In this document: positions 24,384-36,990 of the stretch, piece after piece
Layout: each line of letters opens with the position of its first letter
Numbering within the stretch: the stretch's first letter is position 1
NCBI GenBank assembly: GCA_951804985.1
Contig: OX638133.1
Location: 74,964,367 to 75,028,366 of the forward strand
Source of the DNA: Dryomyza anilis
Lineage: Eukaryota; Arthropoda; Insecta; Diptera; Dryomyzidae
Reading direction: 5' to 3'
Length of the DNA: 64,000 nt
Translations under genes and position numbers: made by a program
The notes under the pieces: model-generated
Told to the model about the DNA's origin: nothing
The model's database searches: none
Seen by the model: the letters and a program-made list of their open reading frames with translations, nothing else

Positions 24384-25054
24384 TTATTTGAAAGTTAGTT
24401 TGCTTTCTATTTCTATTTACCCTAGTGACCATTTTTACAGTACCATGATCATCTTCAAATCATGTTATTAGTACAGATAATCAGGCTCAGACCTCACACA
24501 AAGGAGGTAACAACTCGAGTGCATGATCTTGTTTTAACTAGGTTTCCGGGGTAATTTTCAAGGGCCCATAAATAGGTGCTGGTATTGCAGTTTTTCATTA
24601 TATTGTTTTTCATTACATTGGATTGTTGGGACAGTTATAAAATCTGTTTCCATTAATAAAAATAAGTAAAACATTTTTGACATGCAAAAACTAGCAATTG
24701 ACTGAATACTGATTTTAAAAATATGGGGTATATAATGGGGTATATTATTTGATATACCCCAGACAAAATTTTTAAAAATTTTTTAATTAAAAAAGGCGAA
24801 CTTTGTATCACAAGCTGTCTGTTTTCTTCTTGTTTCCAAAATATGTCGTGAATCTGTCAATAAAATTTCACAAAATTTTACAACTTTATATACACTTCCC
24901 AAAATATTCCATATATCTGTATTTTTGCCGAATATATGCCTAAATAAACGTGAACAACGCTAAAATTTTTGTCTCAGGTACTATTAAATTATTAAATATA
25001 GAAGAACTCATTTTATTTAAATTTTTCATTTAAATTTGGTACTCACTTTCATAA
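24384..25054. other. AT-rich DNA without recognised genes
   Basis: The block at 24,780-24,900 (tgtatcacaagctgtctgtt) is similar to 58,465-58,500, so part of it belongs to a dispersed repeat also related to the foldback at 45,070. No gene is seen. Confidence 0.4.
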
Positions 25055-25316
25055 AAATATATCGTCGGTGATACTGCAAAACCGCCTATCTACATTTTCG
25101 AATACCTCTTACAAAATAATTTTACAGAAGAAACGAAACTATTTTAAGTCTCAATTCTGCACTTACTTCATACAAAATTAAGTATGTCATAACTTATAAT
25201 TTCATTTATCTAATTTATCCGATCATTATATCATTAAAAACCCGATTATAACACCAAATTAGGCGTAATTTTCACTTGCAGTTAGGCGGTGTTGCAGTAT
25301 CGCCAACGATATTTAT
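25055..25316. mobile_element. 262-bp MITE-like element
   Basis: The inverted ends of about 38 bp read atatcgtcggtgatactgca at the left and tgcagtatcgccaacgatat at the right, both flanked inside by an accgcct/aggcggt block. The interior is AT-rich and noncoding. Confidence 0.55.
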
Positions 25317-27869
25317 TATATTAGGTAAAGTAATTCATAGACTTTTCCGGTTAACACAATTAGATAACTATCATTGTCTGATTTAAAATTTCTTGTAAGG
25401 GTAAAATATAGTAGTTCTGATCGCCATTATTACCGGTTTATATAATGAAAATTCCACTGTTATGACAATAGTTGTTTACTCTTATAGAGTTTTTAGTTTT
25501 TAAGTTGGATATTGAAATAATACTTGTTCCGGTATAACTTCGAAAACATCTTAAAATATTTCGTTAACTCGCAACATTTTCGTTGAAACTGGGTCTTTAA
25601 CAATATTGAATTCAATTAGAACTATTCTGATTTATTCGTCTAATTTGTTTTCTAAGACGATTTAAATATGAGCTTCCTGAATTCAATCATAAAATGATAT
25701 AGTATCAGTGAAAGAATCTTACTTTATAATCTAAAATTAATATAATTTCGGAAAATATGAGCTCAAAGTGTTTTAAACGAATGCTGGCACTAAATATCTG
25801 GAAACATTTCACCAAAATAACGTAAAGACTACATAATTCATAGCATAGTAAAAATATATAGAAAAAAACGAAATTTAATTCGGTAATTTATATGCAGACA
25901 ATTAACCGACTGCTGTGTTAATTTCCGCGAAATGTGTTCGAAAAAAAAATCGAAACGATTTTTTATTTAGTAAAATTTTTTGTATTACCCTACAATCGAT
26001 TTTGTTTTTATAATAAAACAATAGCAAATTAAAATTTTGATTGTTTGTACGAGATATAATTTATTGAGGCTGCTGGTTTTGAATGGTGCTGTGTCGTGCA
26101 ACAAAAACCGTGATGTAGGTTGTGCATTGATTGTTGGCTGGAGGAGAGCAGGTGGCATAATATGTGCCCTATGTTTTGATGCAGCATAGATTGATGGATG
26201 GTTGGTTCAATGGATGGATGGATGTGCGTCGTATATGAAGTTGATGTTGTTGCCATAGAATATTTATAGTTTGGTCAGTAGTCCATTTGGTTGGTTGTTT
26301 GGTAGGTTGAACGGTCTCACGATGCACGGATACGCTGATGACACGTTCGAAAAGTTGGTTGGTTAGTTGATACTTTTTATTGTTGTTGTATTTTTGATAT
26401 ATTTTTGTTGTATTTTTGTTCTATTTTCGCTATAGCATTCAATCGACCAACGTGCGATCGAATTTTCTGTTTATTATTGTTGATTTGTTTTTCAGTTAGA
26501 ATTAATTTCGAATGCGAAACATATAAAATGCACGTTTTGGTATTTATTTTGTCAGATACGAGTATCTGATGGAAATGTAACAATGTGGTCAAGCGTTTGT
26601 CGTATTGATAGAGCATCCAGCAGAACAACGAAATAATGAAAAATATTTGTCTGTGTGAATTATTCTATAAAACATGTGCATTTGATTTTGGTTGACTATA
26701 TTTTTGCCAAACTAGAGCATATTTGTATTTGAAACCATTTTCTAGTTTATTTTAATTAAATATAATTTACTTTTTTAGATCTTATTTATAAAATATACAT
26801 TTTATACATGTTCATTAAACAATTTTAGCTTTTTAAATTAATTGAGTCGCATTAAAGAGGCATATCTTAAATTGTATCTGTACTGCGTAGCAACTAAATT
26901 AATTCTTTTTTTCTGCTATACGCTGCGTTTTTAATTAATCTACCTTCAATGATTTCAACGCCTTGCCGCATTTCAACACCTTTCTCGTCATTCTTCAGCA
27001 TCTTTCGTGTGCCTACCATCAATTTTATTAAATTCAAGCACAATATCTCATTAAAATTAATCACCTTACATTATCTACACGACCATCCTACTAAGTGCTA
27101 TAGTGTGTATGGATTATCAAGTTGGTATTTATATTATTTAGTATATTTTTAAAATATAATTAATTTTTACCAATTTTTGGTGCATCGCATTTTTAAATAT
27201 TTCGGCATCTCTTGTTGTGGTACATTTTTTAAATATTGGCTCTTTTCTACTTTTTTCTTTGTGAATAGTGAAAATAATGTACATTCTAATGAAAATTATA
27301 AGTTTAACTAAAATTTAAAAAAATGTCTTATCTTAAATTTGATTTTCTTTGATTTCTATTAAAAATTAAAATTGTACTCAAATGGCAGATAATTTTAAAA
27401 CTTAAATTTTTAGTGAAGATTTAAATTTTTAATTAATTATTGATTTTTTCTTATTGATTACAAGAATTCTTACTTAAATATTAATGAAACTTGAAATTTT
27501 AATGTTTACATAAAATATGTCTTTAAAATGAAAATTCGAATATACTTAAAATTAGTTGGTACTTTTAAGGACATTTAAACCAGGAACTAAAACCTTTTGG
27601 AATATCGGTACTGGCTTTCCGGTTTCGAACATCATAGTGAAGAACGAAATATTTAATGCAATGTATTTTAATTGTCATATCGATGAATACAATATTCAAT
27701 ATAATAAATATTGGTGACCTAATATATTTTTTTCGAAATAAATTATAGATTGAAATTTTTTTACAAACTAAAAAAATAAAATTTGTTGGAAAAAATGTTA
27801 ATGAAAAAAAACAGATTTTTTTTTTGTAATTATAATTTATATAATTACGTTTTTTTAATGAATTATAAA
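25317..27869. other. AT-rich DNA with ttggttgg-type low-complexity stretches
   Basis: No gene was recognised. Between 26,160 and 26,370 there are ggttggttgg and ggatggatgg low-complexity runs, which keep short frames open. The remainder is AT-rich and without visible structure. Confidence 0.4.
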
Positions 27870-28222
27870 TATAAGAAATAACATACAAGAAGTACGGCAA
27901 GCAATAAACAAAAATAAAATATTTTGATTGAAATTAACAGCGTTAATGAACAGCGTTCTTCAATATGAAGAACATATGTATATGTTGTATTTTATATTTG
28001 GTTCATTAATATGATGAAACATATTCTTCACATAGAGTTCATCATATTGAAGACCACGTTTTCGACAGTTACCAAGCGTTCATTATATTTATGATCTCAT
28101 TCATAACATTGATGTCGTTAGTCATAAATATTATGAATGGATCTTATGAATGGATCTTCAATAAAATGAACCATGGTTTGAAGAACGGAATTCATCCATA
28201 TGATGTACAATTTTTCTGTTAT
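27870..28222. mobile_element. Family D dispersed repeat, copy 1
   Basis: Similar along its length to 31,814-32,143, with shared blocks agaagtacggcaa, ttcttcaatatgaag, gacagttaccaagc, cataacattgatgtcgttag and catggtttgaagaac. It is rich in short palindromic strings such as ttcatcatattgaag and attaatatgatgaa. It is noncoding, and a diverged third copy lies near 34,320-34,585. Confidence 0.65.
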
Positions 28223-28577
28223 ATATATTTTTTTTTAAACAAATTTAAAATGCTTTTTTTTAGATATTTTGACCAAATGTATGTTTGGGTGGTATCAAAA
28301 AGGGTATCAAAATGATTGTCTTGATAAAAAATGTATTGTGGAAATTTTGACATTTTTATCCCTATGGGTGAACGAATAGAAAAGATTTGTTTGAATATGT
28401 TTGAATGTAATTAAAAAGTAATACGAAATTACCATACATGTATTAGGAATGAAGTGTAATTAAATTATTATCAAAATTTCCTTGGTTATAACTGTGTTTC
28501 GAAACACAGAAAATGCTAATCAAATCTAAATACAACGTATGTTCGCAACGCTCGTCCTAATTCGATAATTTATCGAC

Positions 28578-28945
28578 TGACGAAGTTGGCAACTTTGTGC
28601 AGCATTGTCTATCTACGCCATATTTTGCCATCGTTTGAACATATTGATGTTTAAAAACAAACAATAAAGACATTGGATTTAAATAAGTGTATTCTTGCAA
28701 CATTCTTCTTGTATACGAAGTTGGCACTCGTTGAGCAGAATTTTCTACCTATGTCTCTTTTTTCGTCGTTTGAAGTATGTATAGGGTCATTTTAAACATA
28801 CTGATGTTTGAAAACAAACAAAAATGAATTCAAATGTAATTAAATATATTCTTGCAGCTCTCTTCTTGTATACAAAGTTGACACTCGGTGATCGGCATTT
28901 TCTGCGTACGTGTCTTTTGTTGTTCGCTGAGAAAACGTGTTCGCG
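28578..28945. repeat. Three degenerate tandem units of about 140-155 bp
   Basis: Units begin at 28,578 (gacgaagttggcaac), 28,715 (atacgaagttggcactcg) and 28,871 (atacaaagttgacactcg). Each continues with a tctrcctatgtct-like string and a catcgtttgaa-like string, and the first two with tgatgtttraaaacaaacaa. No coding function is evident. Confidence 0.55.
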
Positions 28946-31813
28946 TCGGTAATAATTTTGTTATTTGTAAATTAAATAAATATACAAATTGTGTTACAAA
29001 AAGTACAAATCGTAACAGAGTATAATAAAGTGCAGAATATAATTTCTGAAACTAATATGAAAAACCACAAATAAAAATCTGTGTTTCGATTTTCAAACAG
29101 AATTTGGCATTTTTTTTCCAAAAGCCTCCGTGAATTCCTTGCCCACGCTATGTGCTGTACTGAGATCAACTGTTACTGTACCAAATATAAAGCGAGCCTG
29201 AATCGTCTGGTTTAGCGTCTGCTGGTGCAATTGAGCTTTCATTGATGATGTCACTTGTACTTGCAGTTTTAAACGAATTATTTATTTATGCATTTAAAAA
29301 TTTGTATATAAATTCAATTATTATAAATTCCCACTGTGCATGTTTAAAGATTTTTAATAAAAATAAATAAAAATAAAACATGTTATTTTTATTTTATTTT
29401 CAGGATTTCTTTCCAAAAATATTTAAATATGTTTCTATGCAAACATACTCCTTTTTGAACTGAAACAACTGATATGTTTCACTGGAAACATATTTATATT
29501 CAGGTCGTTCAAAATCATGTTTAATTTTGAATATATTTATGTTTCGGTTCAAATATTTATTTTATTTGGATGTAGTAATTATTATGTTCCATTAGAACAT
29601 ACTCCATTTTAAGGGGCAACATTAAAATGTTTCCGGGATGTTATAATGTAAGTCAGAGCTCATTACAACACTGTCCAAGGCTCAATACAACCCTGTTTAC
29701 AAATGATTTATCAGTCAATTATATATTATGTTTACATAAAATTCCAAACATACATGTTAATGCCTGCAAAATTATGTTTGGGAGAGCCCTCTTTTTGCAG
29801 CGTGCGTCAAGATGTGTGGCTCAATTTCGCGTTGCATCGATTCCGTGTAATATTTTTTAATATTGACCTTTTTGGAGATGGATATCAAAATTTTGTCTTG
29901 ATGAAAAATTTATTGTGGAGATTTTAGCGGTTTTGGAGATTGAATTGATTACTTCTACGGGTGCCTTAATATGTTTCTTTGATTCGGTATAATTTGTTAA
30001 AGTTATATCCGTAACTCGGAGAAATTATAATATTTAAGACTTTTAATAAACACAATAAATAATTTAAATTAAAAACAAAAATTTGAATTTATTACGTTGA
30101 AATGTTGGATTTTGTGTTAACTGGATTTTGTACAGGTGAATTTTGTAGTTTTTCTTTAGTATATGTATGCCTAATATTTTCATTTGGAATAATTTCAAAA
30201 CATGAAAATATTGCACATGTATAATCATTTAAAAAATATTTAAATATATTTTCTGGTAATAACTATGTTCTCGTTTAACAGAACATATTGAAGAACAGAA
30301 GAACAGAGTTACAGAATAATTTATAATAACTCTTTATAAGAACTCTTTATAAGAACTGATTTAGCAAAATTACTAGAAACATTTGTAAAACAGACTCTCT
30401 TGATATGCACAAACACTCACGAAAACATTTAACATTTACGGTAATGTTAAATAACATTAACAGCATTAAATCTGTAAAAAAAGAAAAAGAGCTAAAAATG
30501 TTGTAAACATTTGATGTAGCAACATTTAATGGTTGAAGCCACATTTAGAATAACAGTGATGATCAAGTCAATTTAATATGATACTTCTGCTATTTTAAAA
30601 ATAAATAGACTATGATACTGAATATGTTAAATCAAGTTTTTGTGCTTCTTTTGCATGAAGTTTTTTTTTCTCTGAGTATAGTTAAATAAATATTTAAAAT
30701 TTAAATAAATTGACTAAAATATGACTAAATTTAAGTAACTATAAATTTTATGCTCCATCGCTTGTTCTATATAATAAATAGTTTCCCCAAATTTAGACTC
30801 TCAAAACAATTTGTACTACATTTGGTTTAAGTTCCATTTCTTTGATTGCAAAGAAGAATGAACAAGATTTTTAACATTTCTGTTACTACAGAAAATACAC
30901 AGTAAACTTCTCGCACAAAACGAACAACGCGCATTGCGCTCTCTTGTCAATATTGTGGAGCATGCTCCACTTACCATTGGAACTCTCACAGACACCCATT
31001 AGCACGTTCCACACGGCAGAGACACAACGAAGCTCTAATTGACTCACTGAATACTCTCATTCACTCTCTCAATTGTCTGAAATCAAAAACGGAATTGAGT
31101 CAGTGTTACCGGGATATTCAGACGTATTGGTGGTAACAGATTTGTGTTAAATGCGTATGAAAACGAAAGTTAACAATTTCCGAAATAATATGAACCAAAT
31201 GTCGATAGCGCGTTTTACCATGTCCTGGAAATTATGCGTGGGTTTGAGACACGTCAATTGTTTTGAAAATAATTCTATGTGCTTTGAAAACGAGATAAAA
31301 TGATAAATATTCAAATAATACAAAAAGGAAAAGTGATATGTAGTCGAAACAGAAGTAAGCTTATTTCAATAAATCTCTTGAATTTTTCTCCATATATGAA
31401 ATACACAAAGATAAATTCTTAAAAATACATACATTTTCGAAATTAAAATACTCATATTATTATTTATATTATACGATGAGGCGGCATTTGATTCTGCATT
31501 ACCATCACTGACCATTAAAATCGTTCAAAATATTTACAAAAAAAAAAGTTTTGTTGTACAAATTTTATTTAAAAAATAACAGAAAAAAATTTAAAAAGGA
31601 ATTTATCCGAAAAAAAAATCCGAAATTTTTTGTTTTCAAAAAATTATATTTTCGAAAAAAAAAAAAATAATTTATTAAAAAAAAAAATAAACAAACAAAA
31701 TTTTTTTTAAATATATTTTTTATATAAATATAACTTTTTGTTAATAAAAAGTTGTAATTATAAATAAATATATTATAAAATAGTTTACTAATTTATGCAT
31801 GTCGATCAAGTAT
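28946..31813. other. AT-rich DNA with one GC-richer island
   Basis: Most of this stretch has no visible feature. At about 30,915-31,140 there is a GC-richer island with a perfect palindrome (tggagcatgctcca) and CTCTC-type strings (ctctcattcactctctc). It resembles neither the satellites nor the A-D repeats. It could be an old LTR or a regulatory patch; I cannot tell which. Confidence 0.35.
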
Positions 31814-32143
31814 TATATAAGAAATACTTGAGAAGTACGGCAAAATGAACAAATAATAAATATTTTTACTGAAATTTGGTTTGATGAAGAGCATTCTTCA
31901 ATATGAAGTAAAATATGTTGTATTTTAAGTATTTGTTCATTAATATGATGAAACGTATTCTTCACAAGCAGTTCATCATATTGAAAAACACTATTTTGAC
32001 AGTTACCAAGCATTTATTATTTATGATCGCATTCATAACATTGATGTCGTTAGTCATTAATATTATGAATTTTTCGTCAATACAATGAAACATGGTTTGA
32101 AGAACGAAATTCATCAATATGATGTAAATTTTTTTTCTGTGTA
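31814..32143. mobile_element. Family D dispersed repeat, copy 2
   Basis: Second copy of the family described at 27,870-28,222, somewhat shorter and roughly 80 percent similar by eye. It contains gttcatcatattgaaaaac and a terminal atcaatatgatgtaaa. Noncoding. Confidence 0.6.
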
Positions 32144-32636
32144 GTTGCTTTTCATTTCTTTGTGACCACGACTGAATATTTTTTCTTTCAACCAATTCAA
32201 TAATTCATATAACACAATATTTTCACTAAAATTATAACAAACATTGCTTAAATTACGTTTCCCATCTTACCCCAGAAAGTGTTTCCCACTTTACCTCAAT
32301 ATCACAAAAATATAACATTTAATAAGGATGAATTAACTTGGAAAAAAATCTTGGGAAGAATTATCTTGGCGAAAAATAGTTTATCGAAAAATGGTCACAT
32401 AATATCAGGATTAGTATTGTCGGGGGGGGGAGTATTATACGGGAAAGTATTGCACGGAGATAAATGATCTCGGGGAAGTATTTGTTTGCTCCCATCAGAT
32501 AATATGTCAAATTGGCTCTACTTTTGTTAATTTTTAATATTCCAACAAAAGTTCGGATTTATGAACTTATCTCTTTGATAATAAATCCAGGACATTAAAT
32601 CCAGACAGGTTTTCTGTGTATAATTCCGAAAACGAT

Positions 32637-33158
32637 AATTGAAGTGTTGGGTGTAATAAGGGCGTTATGTGAAAAAATAAGTTTTGAGATATTTGCGTTT
32701 ATAGTTTTGGGATGTCTGTATCTCAAAAAGTAACAAACCGATATTATTGAATCAAATTTTTAAATTAAATTTTTTTAAATAAGTGAATAAATGACGGCCT
32801 TATTGCATAAAATAAGTAATAAAATTTGGGCGTATTGAGTTTTATTTCATCATTATAAAAATGAAAGAAATAAAGATTATTGTGCATAGTCTAGATATAC
32901 TTATTGATATGAATAGATATAAATTACGGTCAAAATGACACAAAACTAAATTTACTCCGTAAAAAAATTAAAAATATAAAAAAATATATATTTTTTATAA
33001 GGAGATTACGCCCTTATTGCATAAAACGACACACATTTTATGCAATCGATCTGGGATTTCACAGGATGGTAGTAGGCATTGCTGCGATCGTTCGGTGCGA
33101 ATAATGCAAAAAGGGCGTTATAATGCCTAACGCCCTTATTGCATCCAACGCTTCAATT
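32637..33158. mobile_element. 522-bp TIR element with iterated GCCCTTATTGCAT motif
   Basis: Terminal inverted repeats of about 31 bp: left aattgaagtgttgggtgtaa, right ttgcatccaacgcttcaatt. The motif (a)cgcccttattgcataaaa appears inside as well (about 32,787, 33,007 and 33,105-33,145), in both orientations. The element is noncoding and would need a transposase supplied elsewhere. Confidence 0.65.
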
Positions 33159-35310
33159 TTAATATTATCTTATTTTGGAATATTTAAAAAAACAAAAGAT
33201 AAAAGTAATGAAAAATTTTGAAATGAGGTATATCGCAAAAACTACCCTAGATCAATTTTCTGGCATTTTTCCGGTAAACTCATTGGTATGTGGAATATGT
33301 TCAGAAATGTAAGCAGTTTTTAAAATTTCGTAGAATTTTAATGGAAGATTTACGGAAAATTGTGGGAACTGGCAGAAAACAGACTGCTTGTAATTCAAAC
33401 ATCGCCTTTCTCTTTTTGAATTATGAAAAAAAAGATTTTATTTGCCAAAAATGTTGTCTAAGGTGAAGACAATTTGATACAACTAATACTGTTTTCGGAG
33501 TCACTGGCACAAATTTATCTACATTGTTGCAAATTCCGCTGGATTTATAATTGACATTTTTAACTTTTTCCCAGAAATAACCAAAAAAGTCTCAATGAAC
33601 TATATTCTATTGACATGAATGAAAATATATACAGTGTAGTATTTTTCATACAGTTTACGTCGGCTTAAGCTTTATTAAATTTAACAGAGATATGTAAAAC
33701 AACATTTTCCTTATTATGCACTTGATACACTATCATTAAAGTGCTTTTTTTATTGATTTTTTATTACAAGAATAGTTTAACAAAAAATATCTCGCACTCA
33801 CGCAACCAATGAATGAAGTCCAAATTCAAATTATGCATTGTAAACCACAAACAGCACTTTACCAGAAACAAAAAAAATTGAATCATTTTTAATGTTGCAT
33901 GTTAGCAGCAACAATTGCAGGTCACTCTAACTGCAATTCAGTTTTAGTAGGTACACAAAATTTAAAAGGGCCGACATCAATATTAGAGCGTGTTAACGCG
34001 CAATGTCAAAGTTGACGGAACGGAAAAAAAAATATTTTTGCCGTATTTCTGTACGAGTTTTGCCTCAATTATTCACTTGTTAACAAGTAATTTGAAATTC
34101 AAAATAAATGGTAGCCTGACGAACGGTCATGATAGGTTCACAAAGCACTGTCGTGTTGTAAAGTATTTTGTTATAGTTGCTATACAAAAAAACAAATGAA
34201 TCTAAAGGTAGTAATTCACAATAAAAATTTTAATATTTGGAAAATCTACACAAACCAAAAATTTTTCCATTTTATTATTTTATTCAATAATATTATAAAT
34301 ATTTTTACCAAAATTTATATGAAATAATAAACATGAACTACTGGAAAAACTAAAAGAAAAAATAAATAATATTAATTGAAATTTGTTTTGACGAAAAATA
34401 TATTTTTAGTATTCCTTCAAAAATGTGATAAAACATATTCATCGCATAAAATTGAATTAAATTATTAGTGACTTAATAACATTGATGTATTGTAGAGATT
34501 AATATTGTTAATTATCTCCAATTCAATTAATCCAGATACGAAGAACGAAATTCATAAATATGAAGTATATTGTTTGCAGTGCACACTACTCAAAACGATT
34601 TTTTATCGCATACATCAATTCTATATAATTCGCTGATGCTGATTTTGGCAGCATACTCAGTTTTAGGAAAATTTAAACAGTAATTTTAAGCTCATTCTCG
34701 TTTTTTTAATTATAAACAATTTGTACATCACTATTATGAATATGTACGCCAACATTAGGAAGTATACATAGTTATAATGATTTTTTTACAAAATAATTAT
34801 ATTCATCGCATTTTTAAATAAATTTTACAATTTTAAATTAATATTACGAAATAAATATAAAACATTAAAACTATGTATTTGTTAATTTATGTGATGATGG
34901 TGTTCATAAAATTTATGAATTCATCAATGTATTATAACACTGTTATAAATCCAATAAAAATTGATACAATGGTGTATCTCTCATTGGAAATATCATATTT
35001 ATAAATTATAATTATTTTAATTGAATGAATTCTTAGTCTCATCTGTTCATCCTACATGTTTAAATTAATTGGGCAATTGACAAAATTTAGTACTTTTTAC
35101 TTTAAAAAATAAATACCACATATGAGGAAACTAAAAAAAAATCCATAAATCGGTGGACATTTTCACGATTCCTTTCTTCGTTTTTATTATCACTTATTTT
35201 ATCATTTTCACGGAGTTCATATTTTTCACATTCTATTATTTACGATAGTTTTTGCATGCGTTTATTTTGCCAATAAATCTTTTTACTCGCATTCTCAAAC
35301 TATATAATTT
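33159..35310. other. AT-rich DNA with a diverged family D trace
   Basis: A diverged family D-like segment lies at about 34,320-34,585 (cataacattgatg replaced by taataacattgatgtattg; ends gaagaacgaaattcataaat). No gene was recognised in the rest. Confidence 0.4.
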
Positions 35311-35385
35311 TTTTTTTACAGATTAACCAACGCTCAGGGGATGTCACCTATTCGTGCAATGCACAGTGTTGATCGTAAGAAAGGA

Positions 35386-36942
35386 TTATAGGTTAAAGGG
35401 AGGAGGAAAGATGGAGTAGTGTCGGTGGATATTTGCTTTAAATTTCCCAATGTTAAAAATGTCGGGAAAAACAGACGCTGGGAGATTGTTCCACAAACGT
35501 ATCGTGCGACTGAAGAACGAATTCTCTCGGTAATGCGTGGTTCTATTGGTAGCCGAGTGAACTACGAAGGGGTGGGCTTGGTTCGATGCCCCAGTAGAAC
35601 GAGAGGACACACGACCTGGTGGAATCAGGCCATGTATTTTCCCAGAACACTTACCATTGTAATACCTATAAAACAGGCTTACAAACCCGACGTTCCTTCG
35701 GTGCTCAAGAGAACCAATAGATGCACGTTGTTGTATTCGGTCCAGGAACTCCAAAGAGGATTTTGAAGCCCCTGCCCAAATGTGCGAGTTGTATTCCATC
35801 TTAGGCCGAATATAGGTAGTGTAGAAGACAGTGCGTAAGTCAGCCGGAGTGAAGTATGTCTTTCACCGTTTCAGAAAACCGAGGCACTTGGCCGCTTCTT
35901 TCGACACATCAAATATGTCATCATTCCAACGGAGGTCACATTGAATTGATGTGCCCAGAACGTCAAGAGAAGCTGACTGCGCAATATCCACATCACCCAT
36001 ATTGAGGGGTGAATTCATTCTTTTGTAAGATAACAGACAACATTGGGTCTTGCTTGCATTAAAATCAACTCTATGGGCAAGACCCCACTAGGATTGTTTT
36101 CAGGTCATTATTGAGTGTGTCGCTTGTTGAACGAATATGAATGACAAATGTTACTGTCATCTGCAAAGGAATGGATTAGGTTCTGGGTGGATGACAGAAG
36201 GTCATTGATAAAAACCAGAAATAGGGACGGGGATGGGACAGAACCCTGCGGGACTCCAGAATTGATGGAATGTTGTTCTGAGAAAACAACATCCATCGCG
36301 ACTCGTATTGAACGACCCTGGAGAAAACTCGATATCCATTGAGTAAAAGAATTACCGACACCATATGCAATTAGTTTTGATACGAGGGATTCATGCTACA
36401 CTCGATCAAAAGCCTTGGAAATATCAAGAACACTCTCCCCGAAAAGGTGAATACAATTATTACATCTTGAGAGAGGACCGCCATCAAGTCACCGGTGGAT
36501 CTGGTCCTACGGAAGCCATATTGCCGGTCACTAAGGAATTCGTTTCGCTCTAGATAGTTCACAAGGTGGAAGTTTATTACGCTTTCCATTACCTTGGAGA
36601 GCGAAGAGCATATTGCAATGAGTCGGTAATTAGCGGGGTTCGTGGCCTCGCCCTTTTTCGGAACTGGCTGGACATTGGCAACCTCCAACAAGATGGAAAA
36701 ACTCCTGTCGTGTAGGAGATGTTGAAAAGGTTACGCAACGGGCAAGCCAGCGTTGACGCGCACTTCTTCAACACATGAGCCGAAATGCCATCTGGCCCGG
36801 AGGCTTTGTTAATATTGAGAATTGCTAGGACCTTTTTAACTGCCCGAGTTCGAAAATGTATCTCCGGCATTGCAGAAGAAACACAGTCGACAACGGGCAG
36901 TGGTTTTTTAACTGCCCGAGTTCGAAAATGTATCTCCGGCAT
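35386..36942 (-). pseudogene. LINE reverse transcriptase pseudogene (ORF2 remnant)
   Basis: On the minus strand, in order: an RT block with KASGPDG (near 36,810); PVPKKG and NYR motifs and a QYGFRRTRSTGDLMA block (36,691-36,440); GVPQGS followed by FADD, the catalytic Asp pair (36,260-36,140); and a C-terminal region ending in an RLWNNLP-type motif (35,799-35,386). The blocks sit in different frames, with at least three frameshifts or stops between them, so no full enzyme is encoded. The plus-strand open frame over 35,419-35,766 is only its shadow. Confidence 0.85.
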
Positions 36943-36979
36943 TGCAGAAGAAACACAGTCGACAACGGGCAGTGGTTGA
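36834..36979 (-). repeat. 72-bp tandem duplication inside the LINE remnant
   Basis: Two copies of a 72-bp unit begin with tgcccgag at 36,841 and 36,913. Each unit is bounded by inverted strings (aactgcccg and cgggcagt) and can fold into a hairpin. The length is a multiple of three, so the reading frame is kept. Confidence 0.85.
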
Positions 36980-36990
36980 TTGCTAACTGG

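Larger units (their letters stand above)
35311..36990 (-). mobile_element. Decayed, 5'-truncated non-LTR retrotransposon (LINE)
   Basis: The minus-strand copy ends in a poly(A) tail, seen as a T run ending at 35,319 on the plus strand. It covers the reverse transcriptase and the C-terminal part of ORF2 only; the endonuclease and ORF1 are absent. It is GC-richer than its surroundings. Upstream of the RT start the copy stops at a 72-bp tandem duplication. Motif style suggests the Jockey/CR1 group, which needs a tree to confirm. Confidence 0.8.

Noticed and set aside
26029..26256. 75-codon His/Ser/Thr-rich frame
   Set aside because: Overlaps ggttgg and ggatgg low-complexity DNA; no other support.
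27565..27900. 111-codon minus-strand frame
   Set aside because: Composition is Ile, Phe, Lys, Asn and Tyr, as expected by chance in AT-rich DNA, and it runs into a family D repeat.
35419..35766. 115-codon plus-strand frame
   Set aside because: Shadow of the LINE reverse transcriptase remnant on the minus strand.
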